The position numbers and the translations under genes were made by a program. This document shows, one piece after another, positions 11,687 to 22,160 of a stretch of DNA of 64,000 bases; positions within the stretch are counted from its first letter, which is position 1, and every line of letters begins with the position of its first letter. The stretch is from Chelonoidis abingdonii (taxonomy: Eukaryota; Chordata; Testudines; Testudinidae), in assembly GCF_003597395.2 (NCBI RefSeq), contig NC_133771.1, positions 51,814,831 through 51,878,830 of the forward strand, written 5' to 3'. The notes under the pieces are model-generated. The model ran no database searches, was not told where the DNA came from, and saw only the letters and a program-made list of their open reading frames with translations.

Positions 11687-14600
11687 TGGTCTCATAAACA
11701 AATCGGACGGTTAAAGAGTGAGAGGCCGGTGGTCGCGCTCCGTGCGGCCACCCAAGCTTCTGAGGCTGTCATCTGCCTTCCTGCTCAGTCTGGAACTGTT
11801 CCCTTGAGGCTGCCGGAACACCAGCTCCCTCAGACTGTGACTTGGCTGTGCCGTCCCTCTTGCGAACGATGGTAAGGTGATGGTGTTTCCGTTCGCTGGT
11901 GAACGCTCTCACTGGTGCCACCAGGTGGTATTATCAGCTCTGGTTGAGCCTCTGGTATGGTTCTCTTGCTGCTTCTGCAGTTCCGGCTCCGGCGCCCTCT
12001 GGCGTTGAAGTGGAAGGTGTGGTTGCGATTGTGGTGCCCCTGGGGCTGGTGCTGTGTCCGGTTGCTGTTCCAGTCCGGGGCTGGGACTGGAGGTGCCTGG
12101 GCTGTCAGTCAGTGGCAGGGAATTCCGGGCCACTTTACCTCTGTCTGGCGTCTCGGGCTAACACCAGAACGGGTCTCCCTGGGATGGGGCTCAGGAACAG
12201 GAATGGCGTCTGGAAGCTTGCCTGGTTTGGCTGCGGAACCATTCCCACTCTCTTGGCCGCTTCACCTGGTTGGCCCAATCTCTCCCCAGCTGAGCATGGG
12301 CGACGAATTATTGTCATTAAGACTGCAAAGTCCACATTCCTGACCAGCCTTTGTACGGGACAATGCGTTCACTGTAGGCAAGTCGACAGCTAGTGACATG
12401 AAGGGTGTAAATGGTTCACTTTGGCCTTTGGTTTGATGAGTTGGGATCCACGAAGGATTTGGTGGATAGCCGAGCACTTGTTGCGCCCTGTTCTCCTCCA
12501 CCGGCTACACCTTCTTTCCGCCCCACTCTCAAATTCCCTTCGGCTCCAAGGGGATTTGAGGTATCTGGGCCTGGGGATCTTTGGTGTGATTGGTGCGCTG
12601 TAATGACTGCACCCGGTTGCGGGTTCTTGGGCAGTTGCCTTTATATGTGCCCAGTTTCATTAACACTTAAAGCATTCTTCCAGCTGATGGGCGTCACTGG
12701 GTCGAGGTGAGTTACTGGAGACTGGTGAGGTAGAAGATAGGGTGTCTGTGGCTTTCCTTGGGTTGTGGAGGGGTTTTGGTTGTCCCTCGGTTGTAGGGCT
12801 TATTGTCGGTGCTGCCCTGGGTACCTCATTTCCCTACAGGGTTAGGGTTTCTTGCTTTCTGCCACTTCCATCCCATTTTGGCTCCAATCTCTCCCTTTTC
12901 CATGCCTCAGTGAGATTTTTGGGTTTTCCATCTTGGATTACGTGTTATTCCTCTGGAACACCATCCAAGAAACTGCCCCATTTGTACTGCAGGGCAGACA
13001 GGACTCTCAAATTCTTTCCAACGTAGTTAAGGTGCTGGGAAATGAACACATCTGGTGTTCCACTTTGGGGTTCTGAAAACGCCGCACCGGACATGATCCG
13101 GCCGGTTATCCCATTCTGAGAGCTGCCTGGGTTTGAAAACAGTTTATAATCGTTTATTCTGTTCTTTGCATTTCAGCCGCCACCTGCTGCTAAGTCTTTT
13201 CCACTGAGCTGTGATCTCAGCTCATACATGTACTGGTCTTCAGGGTCAGGCTGTACCCAGGGGCGGGCCCCTTTTTAAATTTGTCTAAGAAGGCCTCGTG
13301 TCATCCCTGCCGACGTGGAGGATTTCTTGTGTGTGGAAAGAAAGTAGTTGGGAAGGTTGTTAGGATGGCGGTGTTCTGTTGCTTAGCCTGTTCTAATGCC
13401 AGGCATGTTTGTAGGCCTCCCTTGTTTTCCATCTTCTTGTGTGTTCTCCCTCTCTCGTTGGAGGGCTGATCTTTGTCGGTTCCCGGGTGCTGCCTCTATT
13501 TCTTCTTGTTCCTTCTTGTAGGCCCACTCTTTTTCTTGTAGTTTTCTTCTGTGGGCTGCCTCTTCTTTCTTGTTAGTTTTTTTTGGTGGGCTACCTCTTC
13601 TTTGCTAGTTCTGCCTTAATAGTGTCATATCCTTCTCCTAGTCATTCTTGGTCAGTGCGCTTGTTGCCGGTGCTCGTTCCTGTTTCAGGCTTCCTTGGGA
13701 ACTCATGGTTCCTACTTTCTTGTGTCGTGGGTGCCTCTGTGTTTATGTTCTCACTGCTGGCTCTCTCGTTGTCTCTGGGCTTCGCCAGCACAGTGCCATT
13801 TTTCTTCCTTCTCTTTTCTTAAGCTAATCTTTGACACTGTCAAATTAAACAAAAAAAATCACTTTATTTGCATGTTGCCCGTTGCTGATGGTCGTACTTA
13901 CTCACACAGCTTGAATTCTTTGTTTAAACATAAAATCCTTTTCAAATGTTCAATGGTTCCCTCCTGCTCAAAATGCAAGCCAAAACTGCAGCTAAAAACC
14001 TTAATGTTTCTGCTTGCTAAATGCAAGCCAAACTGACTGCAGGATAGAGAAACATGAAATTTGTTTCTCTCTGCTCCTTTTAAAACCAAACCCTTCTCTC
14101 TGCTTAAAACCTAGCACGAACAAAGCAAAATAATATTCTTACTGCGCTCTGGACTTCTTTATCTTTATCCTCCGCTTGCCAACATAGCTCATTTAAGCAT
14201 AAGCTCCCACATTCGAACCTTAGGTCCAAAATGTGCGGTGCCTGCCATTGAACTCCTCCAAGCTTAATACCACCGCTTAATCTGATAGCGTTGCCACAGC
14301 CAGAATCCCAGTGTCTCGCGCACTGTGCTCCCTCAACCTTCCCGGGAGGACCCATAGACTCAGATCGCCCTGAGTCTACAACTAAAGAAATAACCCCCTT
14401 CTCCCCTTGTCCTCCTCTTCTTTTCCTCCCCACCGCTTCCCCTCCCGTGGTGGCCCTGTGTACGATCACCCATATTCAAGTCCTTGAAATGCCAAACACA
14501 GAACGATCAAGTTTCTTTCCCCGTCAGTCAGATCTCTGCAAACTGCTAAGCTTTGCCAACTTCTAACACAAGATGATTTTCCCTTCCCCCCCCTGGTTTT

Positions 14601-14965
14601 TCTTTCTTTCCCCTCCTCCCCAACCAATCCCTGGTGAGTCGTACTGGAAAAAATCCAACATTGTAAAAAAGAAGCTTTATAATAAAAAGCAAGAAAAGGA
14701 CATAAAATTGATCTCTGTATCAAGTTGAATATACAGGGTCATTGCTTAAAAGAAAATGAATAAACGCCTTTATCACAAATTACAATTTAAAACATTGCCA
14801 GCAAACTACACACATAGTAAATAACAAAAACATATAAAACCTATTGTCTTCACCTTTTGTACTTACACATTGGAAACTGAAGATAGAAACCCTGGAGATA
14901 GAATCACTCTCATAGCCGAGAGAGCACAGACAGAAACAAAAGACCACACCCAAACACTTCTCCTT
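11687..14965 (-). mobile_element. Inverted copy of the Gypsy LTR-leader-gag block (right palindrome arm)
   Basis: This is the reverse complement of 8376-11661. I saw no differences over 11687-13726 versus 9622-11661 (reading frames on both strands translate identically). From 13727 outwards the two arms differ by many 1-2 base indels and substitutions. On the minus strand the order is LTR (without its first 115 bases), leader, gag and 5' pol. It abuts + strand integrase at 14966. I think it is an assembly duplicate rather than genomic. Confidence 0.75.
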
Positions 14966-15177
14966 GTCTTGTGAGGTGTGCCAAAGAGTGGGAAAGCCCC
15001 AAGATCTGGTCAAGGCCCCTCTCCAGCCACTCCCCATAATTGAGGTCCCATTTCAGCGAGTAGCTGTGGATATTCTGGGTCGTTTCCCAAGAAAGATGCC
15101 CAGAGGAAAGCAGTACGTACTGACTTTTGTGGACTTCAGCACCCTGTCTATATGGCACAGTGAGAAGCCACCTTAAG
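14966..15177 (+). pseudogene. Ty3/Gypsy integrase fragment
   Basis: Open on the + strand: SCEVCQRVGKPQDLVKAPLQ (end of the HHCC zinc finger), then VPFQRVAVDILGR (with the first acidic residue of the DDE core) and KQYVLTFVDFSTL. It corresponds to 40716-40560 on the minus strand of the second copy. Its first base lies exactly where the right palindrome arm ends. Homology is lost at about 15150 and a stop follows at 15174-15176, so the rest of pol is missing. It has the same orientation as the LTR at 8261. Confidence 0.85.
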
Positions 15178-15990
15178 TGGAGGCACCAAGAATGAAAACC
15201 GAGGACCCAACCCATGCAAAGAAAGTGGAGAAGCTGCTCAAAACATTGGTGATAGCAAGCCTCAGAGCGAGAAAAGGGGGGAATCATAAGCCATGACTTA
15301 AGGGAGGGGCTACGTAAGAAATGTGTGATTAATCTCAGAGAATGTGCAACTAAAAATTCAGGTTTATACCTCACAAGACAGGAGTCTTTCAAAGAGATAC
15401 AAATTTGTTTTACATAAGCAGACAGTAGACCTCTTAATGCATCAGCACAGTTTGTGACTATATATATCTCCATATGTCTTTTCTAAAATCAACCTCAAAG
15501 CGAATGCTAGACATCTTACATGGAAAACTTAAACTAGAGTAATTCACTTTTTTTCTGAAATGTCAGTGAATGAACTTTTAGAAAAAGATACTTCAGTTTA
15601 TGGAAGACCTCCCTTTCGATAGCAGTTAAGTACCATTACTCCTGCAAATTGGCTCTAAAATTGTTATAATCACCTTTTAAACAATCAAACATCATATAAG
15701 ATTTGGATAAAACGGTGCCATGAAAATATATTATAACACAATAGATATTTCATTGTCCTCCCACACTGGAATCATGGTTTGAACTGACCTTGAGAATACT
15801 GTATGAAAAATGGAATTGTAAAGTCAAGGATAATGAAAAGGAATCTTATGCCATGTAGTCTATTCTATTATTGTTTCTTTTCCTGTTTCTGCAAGTTTCA
15901 GTGGCTAATGAGACCACTGAGTGAAAATTTGAGTTCTAAACTAACAAAGACTACATAGCCAAAATATCTATAGGTATCCCTCATCTGCCT
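15178..15990. other. Intronic sequence, nothing recognised
   Basis: After the integrase break the sequence is ordinary AT-rich DNA. No exon or repeat border was identified. Confidence 0.45.
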
Positions 15991-15994
15991 AGGC

Positions 15995-16330
15995 CAGAGC
16001 CACAAAGGTATTTAGACTTCTAACTTCCATTGATTTGAGGATCAGAGCTCTAGCTACTGTGATCCATGCATATGTCACCTCCAGACTGAAGTACTGTAAT
16101 TCACTGTATGTGAAACTGAATGAGAAAATGTGAAACCTACAGCATTTCTACAAATGCATAGGCTCCAGTTGGTTCAAAATGCAGCTGCCAACACTGTATG
16201 GTTTGATTGCTGTGAACACATCAGGCCTGTGCTCCAGTCTTTCCACTGGCTCCTAGTCAGCTTTCAGTTTAAAGCCTTAGTGCTAATCTTCAAAGCAATT
16301 ATAGACCAAGCCCAGTTACTTTGAAGATTT
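15995..16330 (+). mobile_element. L2-like LINE fragment, RT C-terminus
   Basis: The + strand encodes VIHAYVTSRLKYCNSLY (about 16059-16110), RLQLVQNAAANTV and HIRPVLQSFHWLLV, then FKALVLIFKA. These match the conserved C-terminal region of L2-type LINE reverse transcriptases (TSRLDYCNSL, RLQLVQNAAAR, LHWLPV). The frame is interrupted by stops, so this is an old fragment. Confidence 0.8.
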
Positions 16331-17093
16331 AATTTCAATTGATTTAATTTCAATTGCTGACATAATTGTGTACTTCTGAGAAAAGGCAGATTACAAAGCT
16401 GTGGAAGAAGGGCATGAGAACTGAGGACCAAATATTCTTGGTCAAGGGGATCCAGTGACAAAAGGGACTTACGGTAATTAGATGACTCCAGAATCAGGCC
16501 GTGAGTAGTAAACACTGTAAAATCTTCTTGTGAGAAAAAGCCTTTCCATAACAAAAATGATACAACATTATCCCCTCTTCAAAAAAACTCAACCAAACAA
16601 AAATGACAAAAACCCAACCATACAAATAAATGAACCAAACCAACAAAACAAAAAAAGGAACAAAAGAAACAAAGAAAAAACAGCCCTATCATAAACAAAG
16701 CTACTATATCCCAAAAAGGCAGAAGAGCCAGATTCCATGAAATTCACTAGGCATTTTGCTATTAATAAACAATATTACATGCGTGGTGCTCAGACACTGT
16801 GGTGATTGGTGGTTGTATAAAATCATAAAGAGGAAGATAGATGATAGATTTCTCTGAAGCATCTAGGTGTGGACAGACCAAGGATCTGACCTGCAATTCC
16901 TATGGATTTGATCTCTACATTCCTATGAATTTTTTCTCTTCCAATGTTCTTTCTCTATGTTTTATTTCTATACAGAAAATTGCTTGCTAAAAATAATGGA
17001 AAATTGCTAGATATAGTAACAATAGTGTGCAATAGATTTATGATTACAAGTGCAAACGTGTATAGATGTATCACTTGATTGGTGTGATTCTTG
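16331..17093. other. Intronic sequence with A-rich stretch
   Basis: It holds an A-rich low-complexity run at about 16575-16685 and otherwise nothing recognised. Confidence 0.5.
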
Positions 17094-17101
17094 GTGTACA
17101 G

Positions 17102-17501
17102 CAGTGGTTCTCAACCAGAGGTACGTGTACCCTGGGGGTACACAGAGGTTTTCCAGGGAGTACATCAATTCATCTAGATATTTGCCTAGTTTTACATCAG
17201 GCTATATAAAAAGCACTAGCAAAGTCAGTACAAACTAAAATTTCATACAACTTGTTTATGCTGCTCTATATACTATACTCTGAAATGTAAGTACAATATT
17301 TATTTTCCAATTAATTTATTTTATAATTGTATGGTAAAATGAGAAAGTAAGCAATGTTTCAGCAATAGTCTGCTGTGAATGTGTATTTTTATGTCTGATT
17401 TTGTAAGCGACTAGTTTTTAAGTGAGGTGAAACTTGGGGAAAGCAAGACAAATCAGACTCCTGAAAGGGGTACAGTAATCTGAAAAAGTTGAGAACCAGT
17501 G
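17102..17501. mobile_element. Non-autonomous hAT-like element with 8-bp target duplication
   Basis: The terminal inverted repeats are CAGTGGTTCTCAAC and GTTGAGAACCAGTG. The flanks are gtgtacag (17094-17101) and gtgtatag (17502-17509), 7 of 8 identical, the target duplication length of hAT elements. The interior is AT-rich and non-coding. Confidence 0.9.
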
Positions 17502-17778
17502 GTGTATAGAACCACGTATCACAAAGGTAGGCTCACCTGAATGGTGAGACAGATCAGAGTACTCAAGGGAACGCTCTGTGACCCATGGTGAGGCTGTTAT
17601 GGCAGCTGAGGAGTTTACACTTGATAATTGGTTGGTGAACTCCCAGCCAATTTGGGGTTTGTGCCCTTGTTCTTAACAGTCTGCCCTGAGGCTGGAACTC
17701 ACACTCTTGAGTTAGTGTAGGTAGCTTGACAAGCCCTATTGAAGCTTTCATTTTATTATATCTCATTAAAATAAAGTA

Positions 17779-18317
17779 CACTTCTACCCCGCTATAACGC
17801 GACACGATATAATAGCAGGGTAGCAGGGGGGCTTCGGCTGCACTTTAAAGGATCCATGGCTCCGGCTGCTGTGGGGAGCCCAGGGCCCTTTAAATCACGC
17901 TGGAGCCCTGCTGCCGCTACCCTGGGGCTATGGCAGCGGGGCTCTAACAGCACTTTAAAGGGTCTGGGGCTCCGGCTGCTGTGGCCAGAGCTCTTTAAAT
18001 CACTGCCAGAGCCCTGCCGCTGCTATCCTGGGGCTGCGGCAGTGGAGCTTGCTGGCGATTTAAAGGGCCTGGGGCTCTGGCTGCTGCAGGGAGCCTTGAG
18101 CCCTTTAAATCACCGCTGGAGCCCTGTTGTTGCTACCCCAGAGCTGCGGCAGCGGTGCTCAGCTGACGATTTAAAGTGCCCTGGCTCTCCACAGCAGCCG
18201 GAACTTGGAGCTCATTAAATCATCACCAGAGCCGTGCCGCTGCTACCCGATATAACGGCATTTCATCTATAACCTATTTTTGGCTCCTCACGACTGCATT
18301 ATATCCAGGTAGAGGTG
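17779..18317. mobile_element. TA-flanked inverted-repeat element carrying a minisatellite
   Basis: The outer ends CACTTCTACC and GGTAGAGGTG are imperfect inverted repeats that continue inward (CTATAACGCG versus a reverse-complement CATTATATCC-type segment). Each is bordered by TA (17777-17778 and 18318-18319), which suggests a mariner/Tc1-type target. Inside are about four GC-rich units of 105-111 bases. A long open frame through the units is a by-product of the repeat and has no protein features. Confidence 0.65.
17841..18250. repeat. GC-rich minisatellite, about 108-bp unit
   Basis: The TTAAAG landmark recurs at 17845, 17955, 18060 and 18171. Each unit has TTTAAAG, then CTCCGGCTGCTG-like, CCTTTAAATCA and CTGCCGCTGCTA-like segments. 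Units differ by point changes and short indels, so the array is aged. Confidence 0.85.
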
Positions 18318-18319
18318 TA

Positions 18320-19732
18320 GTATATAGTGTTCTATTGTGTGCCTCAATGATGTTGGTTGATAATAAACAAGCTACTATCTTTCAGAAGAAGACGTGTAAA
18401 TTTCACATAAATAATAATGTAATAGTGTCTCTAACTTCTGATTTAGGATGCTCAAAATGTTTCCCAGAGTTTTTTTTTTAAATGACTGTGTACTTTTAAA
18501 ATACAGATTTATTTTCCTTTTTGTCCACTGGGTAAAGCTCTGAGATGGATATTATTTGTGCAGTTTGGATTTGCAAATAGTTTTTTTTTGTATTGCCACC
18601 TTCTGTGCAATATACCACCACCAGCAACTCAAAAGTCAAAGTGAAGCACAGCTACTATATTTTCAAATGTTTATTTTCCTATGTCATTTAAACAACCATC
18701 AAGCAATGATTCATAAGGATTAAAATACTAAAGTGATGGCTTAATTCCTTAGAGTGAGTTTCACTCAGATGATATAATAAAAGTATTGACATCAAAGTGA
18801 ATTCCAAACAAACCTCAAGTGAAAATCAAATAATTTAAAAATTGAAAGACATCTTAAAACCATGAAAGCTCAAGATAAAAGCACTACAAGTGCACAAACT
18901 TACCCAGATTTATAGTAAAGTTCTAAGAATCTCTGTTTCAGGGATAATGTCACACAAACACATCCACTCCTCAGTGATGCATGTCAGAAATGAGAGAGAA
19001 CATACATATTTATAGCAACCAATCTTTCTGCAAATATCATGGCCCAATTCATCCCTGGAGTAAACTACCTTTTTAGTTAGATTGTAATATTTCTTAAGCC
19101 GCATCCCTTTTGTTATTCAATAGTTTGTTTATTCAAATCAGTTTTCTATATGTGCTTCAATCTTACATAGGAAAAGTTCACAAGGCGAGCAGGATAATGT
19201 GGAGATTTTCTCTCTTACAAGCCCCTCCTGTGGGTTTTTGCATGATGGGGAAGTTGGATAGCCCCAGACCTCTGGGAAATGCTGATCACCAGCAATTTCC
19301 ATTCTACACAATGGGTGATGTAGATGATTAGCTACTCCTGGGATTCAAGATCTTAATTGCAAATAATACCAACACCAAGTCTTGTGGAAGAAGACCAATA
19401 TTATTAGTATAACAGATGGTGAGACAGTATTACTTATAACTCTGTTACACTCGGTCATGGTCTGGGGTATAATTTAGACCAGCAATGGGTTGTGTCACTG
19501 CCTACCCTGTTACCTGGAAGCTTCACAATGCTGTGCTGCTGTTGCTCCCAACCTGGGAAACTCACAGCAAGCCATCAGCATTCAGGTTGCCCTCTGAGTG
19601 TCTGTGTGCTAAACAGCCCTGTGTCAGCAGCTCTGACTCCAGCAGCCTGTCTGCAGCCCCACAGTGGCTTCCACTAGCCATGGTTACTGCTTGCAGAGTG
19701 ACCCCAACATACTCGCAGTCCCTCTTGGTAAG
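18320..19732. other. Intronic sequence, nothing recognised
   Basis: AT-rich DNA with short chance frames. No repeat ends or exons were defined. Confidence 0.45.
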
Positions 19733-19734
19733 CA

Positions 19735-19883
19735 ACTTAAGGGGCCCTCGCTTTGAGAAGGGCAGTGGCCCTGGTAAACAACTTAACAGCCAGGGAGGGG
19801 AGGCCACAGGAGAACAAAAACAAAATGGAGCATGGGGACAGCTGTAAGAAACAAAATGAATAGGGGGATAGCTGTAACAGACA
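19735..19883 (-). repeat. Inverted repeat arm A (LTR-like start)
   Basis: This is the reverse complement of 20424-20572 at roughly 95% identity, with both arms 149 bases long. Shared blocks include CAGTGGCCCT, AACTTAACAGCCAGGGAG and GGGGATAGCTGTAACAGACA. The spacer is 540 bases. Confidence 0.85.
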
Positions 19884-20423
19884 CTTCCCAGCCACGACTC
19901 ATTTTGCTTCAGTTGCGATCGTCTACAAAAGTACATGGTTTCCATTGTCGTCTTAGATGCAAAATCTTTACCTAGGCAGGTTTCTCACCTATATTCAGTT
20001 CCAGAGACTTCAGCCCTCCACGTGTTCATTGAAGGACCCATCTTTCTCACCTGGTTTCTGTCTAGTGATGGATACCAAGGATGGCTTCAGTCTTTGTTTA
20101 TATTTCCCAAAATTCAAATAACTTGTTCCAAGTGGCAGGATGACCTCATGCTGTTATTCCTTTCCTGTGAGCATGCCATCCCCCTGTATGATTTCTATGT
20201 AAATGGGACGTCCATTGTTTCTGATTCCCCCATGTTTAATTTACATAGGAAACAATAGATAGCTATGCCACTCCCTCCGGTTTGGGCAGCCTGCACAGTG
20301 TAATATCAATGAGTATACATAATTCCTTACAAACAGTCAATACATACATTTCACCAGCCTTGGTTATGCTGCCGAGTGACCCAGAAATGTATTTCCTGAA
20401 CTGCCCAGCCCTCTCCTGGACAC

Positions 20424-22160
20424 TGTCTGTTACAGCTATCCCCCTATTCCATTTTGTCTCTTACAGCTGTCCCCATACTCCATTTTGTTTTTGTTCTCCT
20501 GTGGCCTCCTCTCCCTGGCTGTTAAGTTGTTTAGCAGGGCCACTGCCCTTCTCAAAAGGGAGGGCCCCTTAAAGTTGTTTACCAAGAGCCATTGCCCTTT
20601 TCAAAGGGATGGCCAATTGTGCTAAGTGGGACCACTGCCCTGTTCAAAGGGTTAGTCCTGTTATCACCTTGTTAAACCTGGGCTCGGTGTAGGGTGGACA
20701 ATGTCCAGTTGCAAGGCCTATTGTGTTTTTAAGGTCCTGAGCATGAGTCATAGGCCTCATGTGCTTCTGAGTCACCTATTGACGGAACTTGCCAGACATT
20801 CTCTGTTGCTCACCTGTTTTTTTTTTCCTCTTTCCCTGCCTCTGCGCCAATCGACAAGTACTGGTGGAGACTGCCTAGTTGCCCTTAAACAGAACATTTT
20901 GGATCAGACCTCAGTAAAGGTTCTGCTGCTGCCTTGGTCTGATCAGCCAGGGTTCTGAGGGTCCTTTCTCCGCTCTCGTTCTTATTTCTATGAGGCTTAC
21001 CCCCGGTTCTTGACCCCTGCCCTCGAAAGACACGACATTCGCTGCCTGAGAGATCTCCTCGATTATTGACGGACTGTACCGCCTTCTGATGATTTTGTCT
21101 GCTTTTACCTCTTGCTGCTTTCCTTTGGGCTGGTAGAATCCCTCTGTGCAATTCGTGATTCTCTATACTTTTAATTTTATATGGGCTGTGTTGTGCCTCT
21201 CTCTCTCTCTTTCCCCAGCACCCACTTAACAGCACGCGCAGCATAGCTGTGGTTACGTTAGGATTTAGAAATTGTTTGATTGTGTTCTTGTAAGTTAGGT
21301 TTAAGAAATTGGTTGCATGTGTTCTGTTACTTGTAATTTGGGTAGTTCTGGTTAAGTTAGGTCTAGATAAGATTTTGCCTGTGTTCTGTATAGTTGTGGT
21401 TAAGTCTGTCTTCCTGCTGCCCCCACGAGCTCTCAGTCGACCCCATACCGCTCAGTCTCTTCTGCTGTTTAAAGCTTTGCCACCTTGCCTGCTCTCTCTC
21501 TGCTGTTTAAACTTGCAGCTGGGCGCTGCTTCTCTCTCTTGCTGTTTAACCTGCAGCCTGCTGCCTCTGTCTTTTCTCTGAGTTTAAACTCCCTCTGTTG
21601 CTCTCTGCTGTTTAAAGCTGCACGCCCGCCTCTCTCTCTTCTGCGTTTAAACCTGCAGCCTGCCTGCTCTCTTTGGTCTCCTGAGCTCTCTCTCTCTCTC
21701 TTTAATCCCTTTCCTCCACACTCTCCTATTACTCCCAAACCTCAATTTGTATTACTGAAGTCTCTGTTTATAGCATAAAACCCCATTGGTTACCCTTTTC
21801 TCTTCTAACACACCCTCACATTTTCTACATTTTTCCACTGTGATCACATTTTTTACCCTAGAGTTGGTTACTTACACATTTTCCCTAGCTGTTAGTTGGC
21901 TATAGCTGCTGTGACACACCCTTTACATTAAAAATTGTTAAGCTACCTGTTACATTTATACTTCAGTGTTAATTGGTTACTAACTGTATTGTACCCCACT
22001 GTATTGTTACCCACTATTGAAACCCCCTATACTATCTGCTAAAAGAAATCCCTCCCCAATTGTCTACCTTAACAAACCCCATACCCCTCACTATTGAATT
22101 TTCCCTGTTTTTTGCATTTTCTTAATAAAGTTTATTTTGCACCCCACCTGTGTGGTAATT
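20424..22160 (+). mobile_element. LTR-like block including inverted repeat arm B
   Basis: It begins TGTCTGTTACAGCTATCCCC, and arm B (20424-20572) is followed by three degraded 50-60-base repeats of an ACCACTGCCCTTTTCAAAGG theme (20541-20660). It then runs through CT-rich sequence to a polyadenylation signal AATAAA at 22124-22129 and GTTTATTTTGC downstream. This layout fits a long LTR (U3, R with polyA, U5) read on +. I found no flanking duplication, so family and borders are uncertain. Confidence 0.4.
21458..21665. repeat. CT-rich minisatellite with GTTTAAA motif
   Basis: About six degenerate units of 36-45 bases, each with CTCTCTCTGCTGTTTAAA and a CTGCAGCCTGC-like tail, grading into (CT)n at about 21688-21702. 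It has no coding features. Confidence 0.8.

Noticed and set aside
10955..12393. Mirror-image open frames on both sides of the N gap
   Set aside because: They are the antisense of Gypsy pol in the two palindrome arms; identical because the arms are copies, not because of selection.
11687..14965. A natural long palindrome or cruciform-forming locus
   Set aside because: The N gap, the identity step and the mismatch with the adjoining integrase orientation favour an assembly cause; kept as a finding rather than a biological claim.
14910..15473. A 187-codon minus-strand open frame
   Set aside because: It is antisense to the integrase fragment and crosses the LTR junction.
17856..18218. A 120-codon open frame in the minisatellite
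   Set aside because: The frame is carried by GC-rich tandem units within a small transposon-like element.
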